64,000 nt of DNA. Origin: Pedobacter steynii. Its GTDB lineage: Bacteria; Bacteroidota; Bacteroidia; Sphingobacteriales; Sphingobacteriaceae. Each line of letters begins with the position of its first letter. The stretch's first letter is position 1. Of the stretch, positions 17,389 to 26,826 are shown piece by piece. The translations under genes were made by a program, and so were the position numbers. The notes beneath the pieces were generated by a model. That model had not been told where the DNA came from and searched no databases. It saw only the letters and a list, made by a program, of their open reading frames with translations. Location of the stretch: the NCBI RefSeq assembly GCF_900103665.1, contig NZ_FNGY01000001.1, forward strand, positions 682,001 through 746,000. The letters run 5' to 3'.

Positions 17389-18498
17389 ATGAAAAATAAA
17401 ACAAACTTTTTTTACAGCCTGCTGATCATATTGGCAGGAGTAGTTTATTTTCCCGTAGAGGCTCAGCAAAAAAATGGCGCTCAAGATGTCGTGAAAACCA
17501 AAGACGTAACCACTTCTTACGGACCCAACAGCATCGTTCGTACCATCAAGCAAGATAGAAAGGGCAACATTTGGATTGCTTCGTGGGAGGGTGTTTTTAA
17601 ATATGATGGAAAATCTTTTACCAACATTACCCGTAAAGTGAGTTCGGCCCGCTTTTTTTCTGTTTTAGAAGATAGAAAAGGAAATTTTTGGTTCGCTTCT
17701 GTTGGCTCAGGTGTTTATTATTACAATGGAAAATCCTTTCGAAATTTTACAACCAGGGATGGGCTCGCGAATGATCGGGTTACTCATATTTATGAAGATA
17801 AAACCGGCAATATTTGGTTCGGCACTGAAGGTGGAGCAAGCCGTTACGATGGGAAATCCTTTCGGAATTTTAAAATGAAAGAAGGGCCAGCCCATACTGA
17901 TGCTGATTCTATCCATGTATCATCTTACCAACAACCGATTCCGGAAGGTCATTGGATGCATAATGATGTTAATGCTATCATTGAAGACAAAACAGGAAAG
18001 CTTTGGTTTGGTACAAGGGGCTATGCCAGTGTTTATGATGGAAAGACATTTACCACTATAACCAATAAAGACGGCAAACCTTTTACGAATGTTCGTTCGA
18101 TAATCAAAGATAAGAAAGGCAATATTTGGCTGGGGGGCGCTAATGGACTTTGGCGCTATGACGGTAGTACTTTTATCAATTTTACCCGGAAGTTTGTTGG
18201 TTATATCTACGAAGACAGAAAGGGCAATATTTGGACTAGTTCAGAAAGCCCTAATGATCTAAATAAGGCGTTTTCCGGTTCTAGTGGTACTAATACTGCA
18301 GCTTGGGCACTTTCCCGCTATGATGAAAAGTCCTTGTCTAATAAAAAAACAACAGTAACTGAAATCACAAATAGACCAATGATCTTCGGGATTTTAGAAG
18401 ATGATAAAAGAAATATTTGGTTTGGCGCTTTAGATGGAGCGTATCGTTATGATGGAAATACTGTTACCAGCTTTAATGGTAAAGAGGGACAGAAATAA
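17389..18498 (+). CDS. Secreted seven-bladed two-component-regulator-type propeller
   Basis: Exported protein of 369 residues with a signal peptide (LLIILAGVVYFPVEAQ). It is essentially only Reg_prop repeats: seven blades marked by DRKGNIW, DRKGNFW, DKTGNIW, DKTGKLW, DKKGNIW, DRKGNIW and DDKRNIW, each followed by a variant of G.....YDGKSF. In Bacteroidota hybrid two-component systems such propellers form the periplasmic sensor joined to a kinase; here no kinase is attached. The gene is divergent from the membrane-anchored winged-helix regulator. A separate sensor subunit or a self-contained binding protein are both possible. Confidence 0.88.
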   Translation: MKNKTNFFYSLLIILAGVVYFPVEAQQKNGAQDVVKTKDVTTSYGPNSIVRTIKQDRKGNIWIASWEGVFKYDGKSFTNITRKVSSARFFSVLEDRKGNFWFASVGSGVYYYNGKSFRNFTTRDGLANDRVTHIYEDKTGNIWFGTEGGASRYDGKSFRNFKMKEGPAHTDADSIHVSSYQQPIPEGHWMHNDVNAIIEDKTGKLWFGTRGYASVYDGKTFTTITNKDGKPFTNVRSIIKDKKGNIWLGGANGLWRYDGSTFINFTRKFVGYIYEDRKGNIWTSSESPNDLNKAFSGSSGTNTAAWALSRYDEKSLSNKKTTVTEITNRPMIFGILEDDKRNIWFGALDGAYRYDGNTVTSFNGKEGQK

Positions 18499-18523
18499 TG
18501 TGTATAGCAAGCAGCTAGGTCCA

Positions 18524-18562
18524 CAAACCCTCCTTACATGGACGTAAAGAGGGTTTGTTTTA
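18524..18562 (+). terminator. Terminator after propeller gene
   Basis: A 14-bp stem with one mismatch (CAAACCCTCCTTAC and GTAAAGAGGGTTTG), a six-base loop and a T-rich tail. It probably ends the propeller transcript and may also serve the convergent AraC gene. Confidence 0.8.
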
Positions 18563-18631
18563 TGATTTGAGCCTACTTAGGCACCCATTATTGTAGAGCA
18601 ATGAATAAGACGGGTTATTCATTACGCTATA

Positions 18632-19555
18632 TTACAAAATTGGTATAAAATAATCCACAATACACTTTTTCTCAGGATGTATTCTGTAGTCATTATGATA
18701 TATCTCAAAAGGATTTCTATCCGCTTTTTTATATCCGTTTTCGGCCATCCAAAGAAAAAGGCTATTCCAGGATTTTTCAAACTCACTTACGCCGATTACA
18801 AAACTTCCAACAATAAATTTCCCTTTTTCAATGGAGGTTTTTCCAATATTTCCCGACACCTTTACGGGTTCTGTTAGCGTAATGCAAGCACTTATTCTAA
18901 CTTTTTCGGGAGTTGTGGTTTTAAAACTATCGTGATAAATAGTGACCATTTTTGTGTCCGGATGTTTGAACAATCCCAATGGGGTTGCCCATTTAACTAA
19001 TGTATCAAAAGCTGTCGTAACTTCATGTTCTCCAATACTTGTCACATAAGCCAATTCTAAATTAGCCATTTCCTTGATTTCAATTTTTGCATTCATTTTT
19101 ATCCAGTTATTTAGATTATTAATGCTGCAAATGTATTCCTCAAAGACGACCTGCTCTTGTCCATTCTTGCTTTCAATTTTACTGATCTTGCTAAATCTGC
19201 TGCTCTTTTGTCTGCGAAATTCAGATGGACTTATGCTGTAATATTTTTTAAAAGCTCTTGTAAGGGACGAATTACTGTTAAAACCGAATAGAAGTGAAAG
19301 TTCGGTAATACTTACTTCCGGCTTATGTGTTAAAACAGAGGCTACTTTTTCGATTCTCTTTCTATTGATATAAGAATTTAAGGTCTCGTTCGTAATGGCC
19401 TTGAAGATCCTGTGAAAATGAAACGGGGAAAAACAGGCAACTTTTGAAATTGTTTCCAGAGACAAATTTGTATCAAGATTATCATCCATAAATTGCAGCG
19501 CTTTATTAACGCTGCTGATGTAGGTTATCTGCACTTCTTTATCAAAACTTGCCAT
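18632..19555 (-). CDS. AraC-family regulator with GyrI-like effector domain
   Basis: Transcription regulator of 307 residues. The double helix-turn-helix is N-terminal (about 15-115): LSLETISKVACFSPFHFHRI and ITELSLLFGFNSNSSLTRAF. A GyrI-like small-molecule-binding domain follows (about 155-307: IEIKEMANLELAYVTSIGEH ... NPFEIYHNDYRIHPEKKCIV). Proteins of this layout (Rob/SoxS-like with GyrI domain) often sense drugs or toxic compounds. The target gene is not evident. The first 30 codons and the upstream region occur a second time, in decayed form, near 28.1 kb. Confidence 0.92.
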   Translation of the reverse strand: MASFDKEVQITYISSVNKALQFMDDNLDTNLSLETISKVACFSPFHFHRIFKAITNETLNSYINRKRIEKVASVLTHKPEVSITELSLLFGFNSNSSLTRAFKKYYSISPSEFRRQKSSRFSKISKIESKNGQEQVVFEEYICSINNLNNWIKMNAKIEIKEMANLELAYVTSIGEHEVTTAFDTLVKWATPLGLFKHPDTKMVTIYHDSFKTTTPEKVRISACITLTEPVKVSGNIGKTSIEKGKFIVGSFVIGVSEFEKSWNSLFLWMAENGYKKADRNPFEIYHNDYRIHPEKKCIVDYFIPIL

Positions 19556-19581
19556 TCTATTCTAAAGGAATAAGTAATATT

Positions 19582-19589
19582 CAAATATA
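19582..19589 (-). promoter_or_regulatory. Candidate -7 promoter element of the AraC gene
   Basis: Leftward TATATTTG fits the Bacteroidota -7 consensus TAnnTTTG and lies 27 bases from the AraC start. The nearest TTG upstream is only 15 bases away, shorter than usual. The element is kept in the duplicated remnant at 28143-28150. Confidence 0.35.
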
Positions 19590-19786
19590 CACGACTTATT
19601 GTTTCAAAAATAATCTGTTGATACGATCTTTTGTCAAACAAACGTGATGGCAAGCTGACCCATATTTCAGCTGTGAAGCTTAACATAGCATAGGTTCCTG
19701 CCCCAATTGTTTTCATACACTAACAGCATCTCTTTGTTCATGATAAGTTAACGAAATGCTAACCTGGCTGATGCTAACTTCGCAGC

Positions 19787-20386
19787 GTGAATCAATTGAC
19801 ACCTAGCGATCAGGATTTAGTTACTGCGATGAAAAATGGCGATCAGAAAGCTTTCGAGGCGCTTTACGAACAATATTGGCCGGAAGTTTACACCATGATC
19901 TATCGGCGTATTAATGATAGAGAGGTCACTAAAGACATCTTACAGGATATATTCATTAACCTTTGGAATTATCGGCACAGGATTATAGCCGAAAGGTCAT
20001 TGGCTCCCTGGTTGAACAGTGCCGCAAAAAAACAGAGTATTTCCTGGTACAGAAAACAAGTCAGCACCAAGCAGAGAGAAACGCTTTACCAGGAAAACGA
20101 AACTTTAATTGTACCGGCTCCGACTGAACTGGAGACGAAAGAACTACAGGAACTGCTGGACCTGGAAATTGAGAAGATGCCAGACAATATGAAACTGTCA
20201 TTTCGATTGAGCCGTTTCGAAAATAAATCTGTCAGGGAAATAGCGGAAGAACTTTCTTTGTCCGAACAAACCGTCAGGAACAACGTTTCTATGGCTTTGG
20301 AACGGCTGAGATTGCGAACAAAGCGGTTCTATTCAGAACCCGCAAACCTTGCCGGGATATTGGTTATTCTGTTAACAAAAATTTAA
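19787..20386 (+). CDS. ECF RNA polymerase sigma-70 factor (cassette B)
   Basis: ECF sigma factor of 199 residues, first gene of the second sigma/FecR/receptor cassette. Region 2: EVTKDILQDIFINLWNYRH. Region 4 helix-turn-helix: VREIAEELSLSEQTVRNNV. A hydrophobic tail (LAGILVILLTKI) closes it. The start codon is GTG; it is preferred over an ATG 14 codons later because the first residues (LTPSDQDLVTAMKNGDQKAF) align with the usual N-terminus of the family. The FecR gene follows after 58 bases. Confidence 0.92.
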   Translation: MNQLTPSDQDLVTAMKNGDQKAFEALYEQYWPEVYTMIYRRINDREVTKDILQDIFINLWNYRHRIIAERSLAPWLNSAAKKQSISWYRKQVSTKQRETLYQENETLIVPAPTELETKELQELLDLEIEKMPDNMKLSFRLSRFENKSVREIAEELSLSEQTVRNNVSMALERLRLRTKRFYSEPANLAGILVILLTKI

Positions 20387-20444
20387 CTTATTTATAGCTA
20401 TTTCTTAAAGTACATTTTGACTTCCGCTGCGAAGAGTTCTATGT

Positions 20445-21368
20445 ATGGCAAAGAAAAATATATTCAGCGAAAGACGCAGCATCGATCAGCAGGCTGAAGC
20501 CTGGTTTTACCGCACAGATGATCGTGTGCCTTTTGAAGCTTTTTCCAATCAGCAGGAAAAAACAAAGACCGGTGAAGAAATGCTTGACGCAATCCGTCGA
20601 AAGATAAGAACCCGGAAACATCACAGGCTTTGGCTTAATGTTGCTGCGGCCGCGGTGATATTGATTACTTCAGGAACTTTCGGGTATCGGGCTTACCTGA
20701 CATCAGCGCCTTCAATTGCCAGGCAGGTCTGGGTCAGCTATGCAGCGAATAAAGGAGAGTTTAAGGAGATCCGATTACCGGATCAATCTACGATCCATTT
20801 GAGACCCGGTGCAAAGATTGCCATTGCCCAGCCTTTTATACAACAAAACCGGGAGGTAAAGTTAGTAGCAGGAGAGATCTACTGTGAAGTTAGTCATGAT
20901 CCTGAGCATCCCTTTCTGGTACATAGTTCTCAAATTACGACCCAGGTGCTGGGAACTAAATTTATCATCAACAATGATCCTCTGGCAGCAGATATCCGGG
21001 TAACCTTACTCAGTGGAAAAGTTGCCGTACGCAATGAAACAGTACAACTGGGTATTTTATTGCCTAAACAACAACTCTCTTTTAACAGGGTAAGCGAAAC
21101 GGTAAAACTGGACAGCACAACCTATCTGGTCGAAAACTGGCTGAATGGGGAATACATTCTTGACGATGTTCCACTGAAATCTTTTGCACAAACCTTTGGC
21201 AATGCCTTTTCTATGGAAGTCAGATTTCAGCAAAAAGCACTCGAAAACTTACCTGTTTCAATACAGTTTTATCGGACTGATCACCCCAAAAACATTCTCG
21301 ATCAGCTGAAACTGATACATGGACTTAATTATCAAATAAAAGGCAAGGAGGTAATATTGATGAGATAG
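20445..21368 (+). CDS. FecR-family anti-sigma factor (cassette B)
   Basis: Anti-sigma factor of 307 residues with the usual order: cytoplasmic N-terminus, membrane helix near 65-84 (LWLNVAAAAVILITSGTFGY), FecR domain (EIRLPDQSTIHLRPGAKIAI; GEIYCEVSHDPEHPFLV; VLGTKFIIN) and C-terminal DUF4974-like domain (LKSFAQTFGNAFSMEVRF). Another ATG lies four bases upstream but in a different frame. It is expected to link the cassette B receptor to its sigma factor. Confidence 0.92.
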   Translation: MAKKNIFSERRSIDQQAEAWFYRTDDRVPFEAFSNQQEKTKTGEEMLDAIRRKIRTRKHHRLWLNVAAAAVILITSGTFGYRAYLTSAPSIARQVWVSYAANKGEFKEIRLPDQSTIHLRPGAKIAIAQPFIQQNREVKLVAGEIYCEVSHDPEHPFLVHSSQITTQVLGTKFIINNDPLAADIRVTLLSGKVAVRNETVQLGILLPKQQLSFNRVSETVKLDSTTYLVENWLNGEYILDDVPLKSFAQTFGNAFSMEVRFQQKALENLPVSIQFYRTDHPKNILDQLKLIHGLNYQIKGKEVILMR

Positions 21369-21384
21369 TCTACTAGAAAAAAAA

Positions 21385-21415
21385 CGGTATCTATTGGATA
21401 GATACCGAATATTTT
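21385..21415 (+). terminator. Terminator-like hairpin between fecR and receptor gene
   Basis: Perfect 10-bp stem (CGGTATCTAT and ATAGATACCG), three-base loop, then AATATTTT. Lying between the regulators and the receptor gene, it could cut read-through so that the receptor is made mainly from its own sigma-dependent promoter. Confidence 0.6.
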
Positions 21416-21512
21416 GGCACTTGCGCTACTGACAGAAAATTGCAGCTTCCTCGTCATTAAGACAGCAAACGCCAGGTTTAACTTGTAAACACAATAAAAG
21501 TATTAAAAAATA

Positions 21513-24500
21513 ATGTCTATAATCAAAATAGGTGTGAAAATATCACTGATCCTATATTTCATCTCCATTAATATCATGACTTCGCTGTTTGCCAGCGAAG
21601 CATTTCCTCAGGCGCTGGAAACAAAAGTTGACATCCGGTTTAAAGAAGGACAACCGTTGTCTGTCGCCCTGGAGCAACTAAGAGCTAAAACAAAAGTAAG
21701 GCTTGCATATGATCCTTCAGTGGCCAAAACCGTATCGGTCAAAGCTGCAAACTACCATGAAGAAAAGCTGAAAAACATCCTTCTTCAGCTATTGAAGCAC
21801 AGTAACCTGACATTTATAGAACAGGGAGGGGCGGTAGTGTTGTATACGAAAGCGAATCATCCTGTCAAAACTCCTGTTCAGCAATCTGGCCGGATCGCCG
21901 GAAAGGTCATCGACGACCGCGGAGAACCGCTCCCCGGAGCTAGTATCAAGCTCATTCAAACAGGACAGGTTACCCAAAGTCGTGTAGACGGAAGTTATAC
22001 CCTCAATATTGCCGCTGGAAATTATACACTTGAACTGAGCTATATTTCTTTTCAGACCAAACGCATTACGGATATAGAAGTAAAGGCCGGACAGGTCACC
22101 AACCTTAATGTTGTACTGAATCCTTCAACCAACAGTTTAAATCAGGTAGTGGTTACCGGAACCTTTAAAAAAGAAAGTGTGAATGCCCTGTATGCCCGTC
22201 AGAAAAATGAGGCGAACATTTCCAATGGCATCAGCAGGGAACAGATTTCTGCACTGCCGGATAAGAACATCGGTGAGACCTTGAAGCGCATTTCCGGGGT
22301 AAGTACCAACGACAACCGACGCGTGGTGATCAGGGGTATTGCCGAACGTTATAATCTGGCGATGATGGATGGAGCCACGCTGCCCAGCACAGATGTACAG
22401 GTACGGGACTTCGAGTTCGATATCATTCCGAGCAACCTCATAGATAATGTGGTGGTTTCCAAAACAGCTACGCCGGATATGAGCTTTGGTTTTGGTGGAG
22501 GATTGGTTCAGATCAATACGATAGCGATACCTGACCGGGATTTCATGTCCTTCAGCTTGGGAAGCAAGTACAACAATGGGAGCACGGGCAAAGATTTTTT
22601 GGGATATCAGCGTGGAAAAAATGATTACCTGGGCTTTGATGACGGGGGGAGGGATCATTTTCCGAAGGATCTTTTAATTTTTACACAAACAAATTATCTC
22701 CCTACAGACCCAGCCAATACCAATCCGCCTCCAGGAGTTCAGTTGGTTACGCAAGATATGATTGCTGCACAAAACAAAAAGATTGGTGGTTTACAAAGGT
22801 TGGGGACTCGTGTCTATCAGGCTGCCCCCGGACAGAACTATCAGTTTACCCTGGGCAGGAGTTACGGGTTAAAGGAAAGTCGTTTAGGGTTTGTGGGTTC
22901 GCTGAGCTACCGCAATGAACAGGCTATTGACGACATTAGCCATTTTGAGCGTGGTCGTTTCAGCAAACTCAGCAACAATGTGTATGATCCGGTTACCAAT
23001 AAGGAATTACAGGAGACCAGGGCCAATCAATATAATTTTACCACTAGTTTGGCGGCATTAGTTAATCTGGGCTGGAACAGTAAGCAGCACAAGATTACCT
23101 TGCGTAATTTCTATTCCAGGGTATTCAACAACCAGTTCTTTCGTGTTTCTGGTTGGGGCGAGGACATCGGCTATGGCGAAGATCCCGCCATCAACGAATA
23201 TGACCGCCCGAAATTTGTCGACCTGCTCCAGAACCGCATCAGTGCTGAGCATACTTTTGGCAGGTTAAAGTTCGATTGGGGCCTGGCACGCAATCGCGTA
23301 AACAACCATGAGCAGGATGCTGTAGACGCAAACCTTCGACCTATAAAAACGCTGAATAGCACTGCCTACGTTTATCAGCCTAGTAACATTACTGAAAACC
23401 CGGGTCCATTAAGCCGTTCTTCTTATAAATACGTAGAGACCAATTGGGCAGCCGATGCTGCGCTGAGCTATAAGTTCAATATTGGGAAGTCGGTACAGGT
23501 GTTCAAGGCCGGTTATCAGTTTCTGAATAAGAAAGGTGATTTTGCCTGGAGCGTTTTACCCATTGGTTCGGCAAAGGGATTTTACGGTGGATATACCCCG
23601 GTACAAACCTGGAACATTGATTTTAATGATCCCCTGCATGACATCTACTATCACCCCTCTGATTTCAACAATAACAATTATACGGGCAGGAACAGCAACC
23701 AGGCCTGGTATGGAATGATGGATAGCCGTTTTAACAGCTGGATTCGTTTGGTATGGGGGATCAGGGGAGAGTATTATAAATATGAAAGGATAAAGGATTC
23801 CGCTGCAGATAAGGTGGCGCTATCGGAAATACAGAATCTGGAAAAGAACCGTTATGTAGACCCGGAAACCGGCAATCTGGTGCACAAAACCCTCGATGCC
23901 AGTGCTGATGAAAAGAAATGGCTGTATATGCCTTCTGCAAACCTGACCATTACGCCGGTTACAGACTTCAACATACGCGCTTCCTACGCCAGGTCTGCTG
24001 TTAGGCCTGCACTGATTGAGAATTCAAGTTTCGCACGTTTCAACCATCTTCATGGCAAGATACAGCGCAATACCGGGGTAGTCTCTACCATTATTTCCCA
24101 CTACGACTTACGCTTGGAATGGTATCCATCAGCGGGCGAGGTACTCTCTGCCGGTTATTTCAAAAAACATTTCAAAAACCCTGTTGAGATGTACGTAGAC
24201 GTAACTACAACCAGTGGGGCAGTTGATTTGCTCACTGCTAATTCTGACTATGCCAATGTTAACGGATGGGAATTCGATTTTCGCAAAAACCTGGGTTTCA
24301 TCAACAAAGACTGGGGTTTTTTAAGCGATATCCATTTCAGCGGAAACCTTACGCTTCAAAATTCCGAAGTACAAGCAAGTGCCTTTCGCTATTCCACTAT
24401 GGGAGCAGGAAAGGATAATGACGGTAAATCCTATGCTTACCGAACCAAAACCTATTTGAGAGAAAAGCGGGCGCTATATGGTCAGGTGCCGGTATTATAT

Positions 24501-24944
24501 AATATTGGGTTACACTATACGGGAGGCCGTTTAAGTGCGAATGTGGCCTTCAATCACTCGGGGTACAAGACATTTACCGTAGGAATGGAACCCCAGTATT
24601 CTGAACTCGAACGGCCACGTAATCAGTTAGATGCCCAGTTGGGATATAAGTTCCTGAAAAGCAAAAAGATGGAAGCCAAACTAAATATGAGCAACCTGCT
24701 CAACAACCCTTACCGTTTCTTCATTAATTCCAGTGACACCTATAAATTTAAACCGGGAGCAGAGATCATGACGATGAGGGAATGGTCGGATGTCTATGAA
24801 TGGAAATATGGATTTTCAGATAAGTATCAAAAAGGCTACACTGAGCCAAATGCAGAGGGAAAAATTAGACGGTTTGGCGATAAAGACACTTTCATCCGTA
24901 AGATCGGTACCTCGTTCAGCCTGAGTCTTTCTTATAATTTTTAA
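21513..24944 (+). CDS. TonB-dependent receptor with STN and CarboxypepD_reg-like domains (cassette B)
   Basis: Outer-membrane receptor of 1143 residues, a paralogue of the cassette A receptor. It has a signal sequence, an STN domain (about 40-112: VDIRFKEGQPLSVALEQLRA), a CarboxypepD_reg-like domain (about 127-207: IAGKVIDDRGEPLPGASIKL), a plug (LPDKNIGETLKRISGVST; VVIRGIAERYNLAMMDGATL) and a barrel ending FSLSLSYNF. No SusD gene follows; two small lipoprotein genes do. The two receptors share long blocks in the plug and diverge in the extracellular-loop regions of the barrel, which suggests different ligands. Confidence 0.93.
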   Translation: MSIIKIGVKISLILYFISINIMTSLFASEAFPQALETKVDIRFKEGQPLSVALEQLRAKTKVRLAYDPSVAKTVSVKAANYHEEKLKNILLQLLKHSNLTFIEQGGAVVLYTKANHPVKTPVQQSGRIAGKVIDDRGEPLPGASIKLIQTGQVTQSRVDGSYTLNIAAGNYTLELSYISFQTKRITDIEVKAGQVTNLNVVLNPSTNSLNQVVVTGTFKKESVNALYARQKNEANISNGISREQISALPDKNIGETLKRISGVSTNDNRRVVIRGIAERYNLAMMDGATLPSTDVQVRDFEFDIIPSNLIDNVVVSKTATPDMSFGFGGGLVQINTIAIPDRDFMSFSLGSKYNNGSTGKDFLGYQRGKNDYLGFDDGGRDHFPKDLLIFTQTNYLPTDPANTNPPPGVQLVTQDMIAAQNKKIGGLQRLGTRVYQAAPGQNYQFTLGRSYGLKESRLGFVGSLSYRNEQAIDDISHFERGRFSKLSNNVYDPVTNKELQETRANQYNFTTSLAALVNLGWNSKQHKITLRNFYSRVFNNQFFRVSGWGEDIGYGEDPAINEYDRPKFVDLLQNRISAEHTFGRLKFDWGLARNRVNNHEQDAVDANLRPIKTLNSTAYVYQPSNITENPGPLSRSSYKYVETNWAADAALSYKFNIGKSVQVFKAGYQFLNKKGDFAWSVLPIGSAKGFYGGYTPVQTWNIDFNDPLHDIYYHPSDFNNNNYTGRNSNQAWYGMMDSRFNSWIRLVWGIRGEYYKYERIKDSAADKVALSEIQNLEKNRYVDPETGNLVHKTLDASADEKKWLYMPSANLTITPVTDFNIRASYARSAVRPALIENSSFARFNHLHGKIQRNTGVVSTIISHYDLRLEWYPSAGEVLSAGYFKKHFKNPVEMYVDVTTTSGAVDLLTANSDYANVNGWEFDFRKNLGFINKDWGFLSDIHFSGNLTLQNSEVQASAFRYSTMGAGKDNDGKSYAYRTKTYLREKRALYGQVPVLYNIGLHYTGGRLSANVAFNHSGYKTFTVGMEPQYSELERPRNQLDAQLGYKFLKSKKMEAKLNMSNLLNNPYRFFINSSDTYKFKPGAEIMTMREWSDVYEWKYGFSDKYQKGYTEPNAEGKIRRFGDKDTFIRKIGTSFSLSLSYNF

Positions 24945-24966
24945 TATGGATTTAATTTTTAGCATC

Positions 24967-25758
24967 ATGAAATTGAATAAACTATACCTTACCTGTCTGA
25001 GTATTATGCTGCTGACATTGACTGCCTGTAACAAGAAAGATCAGGATTTTCTCTATAAAGATGAGCTGGTTAGCATCAGTCTGAACGGCTACAATGCAAG
25101 CAATGAAGAACTGATTGTGAAGTTGGACACGATTAACTTTCCTGCTTCATTGAGGCCTAATTCCAGTTTTAACAGTACAAATGCTTATACCTTGGTACCC
25201 ACTGAAAATCAGATTAAACTTACTGTTAAGGAGAAGGCTTCCGGAAAACTGATACTGGAAAAGGAGCTGAAAAAAGAGGACCGTGCCATAAAACTGAACT
25301 TTATATACATAGATGGCAAGATCGGTCCTATGCCGGAAAAGCCCGCTGTTGAAGAGGGCAAGATCAAGCTGATTTATATGTTCCAGCCGACAATCACCAA
25401 TTATACGGAGCCTGTTGACTTTGTGGTCGGTAAATATTACTCGACTCCAAAGGTATTCGAGGAGCTTTCGAGGGCAAAAAATGTGAAACCTTATGAGTTC
25501 TGCCCGGCGATTACCTTACCCACATTTTCTACCGCCAGACAAGAGTATAATGGGGTAATGACTGCGGTCTCGTTTGTGGTCCGCATCTATAAAGCGGGAA
25601 CAGACATCCCTTATACTGACGGAACGGAATACACCTGGAATGCGTTGTCGTCTACCGCACCAAAGCCCGTGGCGTCCACTCCATCTTCCAAACTTTACAT
25701 TTTCTCTGAAGGTCCTGTAGGAAATATCATGAGATTTTTTACCCGATTAGATCAATAG
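24967..25758 (+). CDS. Cassette B lipoprotein 1
   Basis: Lipoprotein of 263 residues from the ATG at 24967, giving a clean lipoprotein signal (LSIMLLTLTAC); an in-frame ATG 21 bases earlier would add seven residues ahead of it. The mature part opens with VSISLNGYNASNEELIVKLD, which is shared with the next gene (VNIQIRGYNIGNSELEVSMD), and then IKLTVKEKASGKLILEKEL. No named domain was recognised. It lies 22 bases after the receptor gene. A role as partner of the receptor is inferred from position. Confidence 0.8.
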   Translation: MKLNKLYLTCLSIMLLTLTACNKKDQDFLYKDELVSISLNGYNASNEELIVKLDTINFPASLRPNSSFNSTNAYTLVPTENQIKLTVKEKASGKLILEKELKKEDRAIKLNFIYIDGKIGPMPEKPAVEEGKIKLIYMFQPTITNYTEPVDFVVGKYYSTPKVFEELSRAKNVKPYEFCPAITLPTFSTARQEYNGVMTAVSFVVRIYKAGTDIPYTDGTEYTWNALSSTAPKPVASTPSSKLYIFSEGPVGNIMRFFTRLDQ

Positions 25759-25767
25759 ATAACAACA

Positions 25768-26520
25768 ATGAAACAGATGATGATCCATATGAAAAAACTA
25801 ATGCTTCTTGCTATAGTAACGGCAGGACTTGCTTCCTGCAACAAAGAGGAGATTAAGACAAAAGCGGTTAACATACAAATCAGAGGCTATAACATCGGAA
25901 ACAGTGAACTGGAAGTTTCTATGGATGCAGTGGTCTACGATAAATTTAAGACCGCGCCTGACAAGATATTGAATTTTGGTAAGGTGTATACTTATCCGGC
26001 TAGCCAGGAGCAGGCCTTATTGAAAATTAAAGATGTGATTTCCGGAAAAGAGGTGTATCAAAATCAATTGAGCCTGAATACTCCTGACCTGGAGCGTTTT
26101 TTTCCATTCGTGTTTATCAACGGCAGTCCCCTGGAGATTAAAGCTCCGGCAGCAGATCCTTCAACGAACAAGATGGCTTTTTATATTTACTATCCTCAAA
26201 GTAACGACGCGATCGATATTTTTATGAAGAATAAGGCAGGACAGACGGTCTATATCGCCAAAAACGTAAAACCTGCTACCTGGGCTTATGCAGATTACGA
26301 CACTACTGAAGGTTTTAAAGACGGGGGTGAGGATTATAACTGGTACTTTGTCAAAACAGGCACTACAGATCAATGGGCCTTTAATGATAGCGAGGGGATG
26401 AGCCGGTCTGGGACCAGTTTGCTGTATATCCCCAAAAAAGGGGAGAAAGGAAGGGTGCGAACCTATTTTGTGACGCCGGCTTCCAACCAGCTGGACGCAA
26501 TTAGCCTGTTTAAAATTTAA
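25768..26520 (+). CDS. Cassette B lipoprotein 2
   Basis: Lipoprotein of about 250 residues (243 if it starts at the in-frame ATG at 25789). Signal and lipobox: LAIVTAGLASC. It is a diverged paralogue of the gene just upstream: RGYNIGNSELEVSMD, then ALLKIKDVISGKEVYQNQL and VFINGSPLEI align with the same positions there. The C-terminal part has KMAFYIYYPQSNDAIDIF, compared with KLIYMFQPTITNYTEPVDF in the paralogue. The gap between the two genes is nine bases. It is the last gene of cassette B. Function is unknown. Confidence 0.8.
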   Translation: MKQMMIHMKKLMLLAIVTAGLASCNKEEIKTKAVNIQIRGYNIGNSELEVSMDAVVYDKFKTAPDKILNFGKVYTYPASQEQALLKIKDVISGKEVYQNQLSLNTPDLERFFPFVFINGSPLEIKAPAADPSTNKMAFYIYYPQSNDAIDIFMKNKAGQTVYIAKNVKPATWAYADYDTTEGFKDGGEDYNWYFVKTGTTDQWAFNDSEGMSRSGTSLLYIPKKGEKGRVRTYFVTPASNQLDAISLFKI

Positions 26521-26826
26521 ATTAACATGCGTTTTGAATTGAGCCCTGGATATTTATCCAGGGCTCTTTAATTTAAAAAACAACCTGATATAAGTGATGA
26601 AGACTCATCTTTTTCTCTTATAATTGTGGTAATTTCTATTGTTTTAATGATAAACTTTAAATTCATGTAAAATGTTAAGTCTTTGGAGAGGTTAGCGCTG
26701 TTTAATCTGCCAGATGTAAAATAAAAGGAAATTTAAGATCATTATAATGACCTTAAGAAGTTGATTGTTATCCATTTAGATTGAATAACACTTGCCCGGA
26801 ATGCTATGTAATTAACCAGATAACTA
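26521..26826. other. Spacer after cassette B
   Basis: Apart from the terminator near 26541, this AT-rich spacer shows nothing recognisable. It must hold the promoter of the following methyltransferase gene. Confidence 0.4.
26541..26570 (+). terminator. Terminator of cassette B
   Basis: Perfect 12-bp stem (GAGCCCTGGATA and TATCCAGGGCTC) with a two-base loop, followed by TTTA. Confidence 0.85.
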
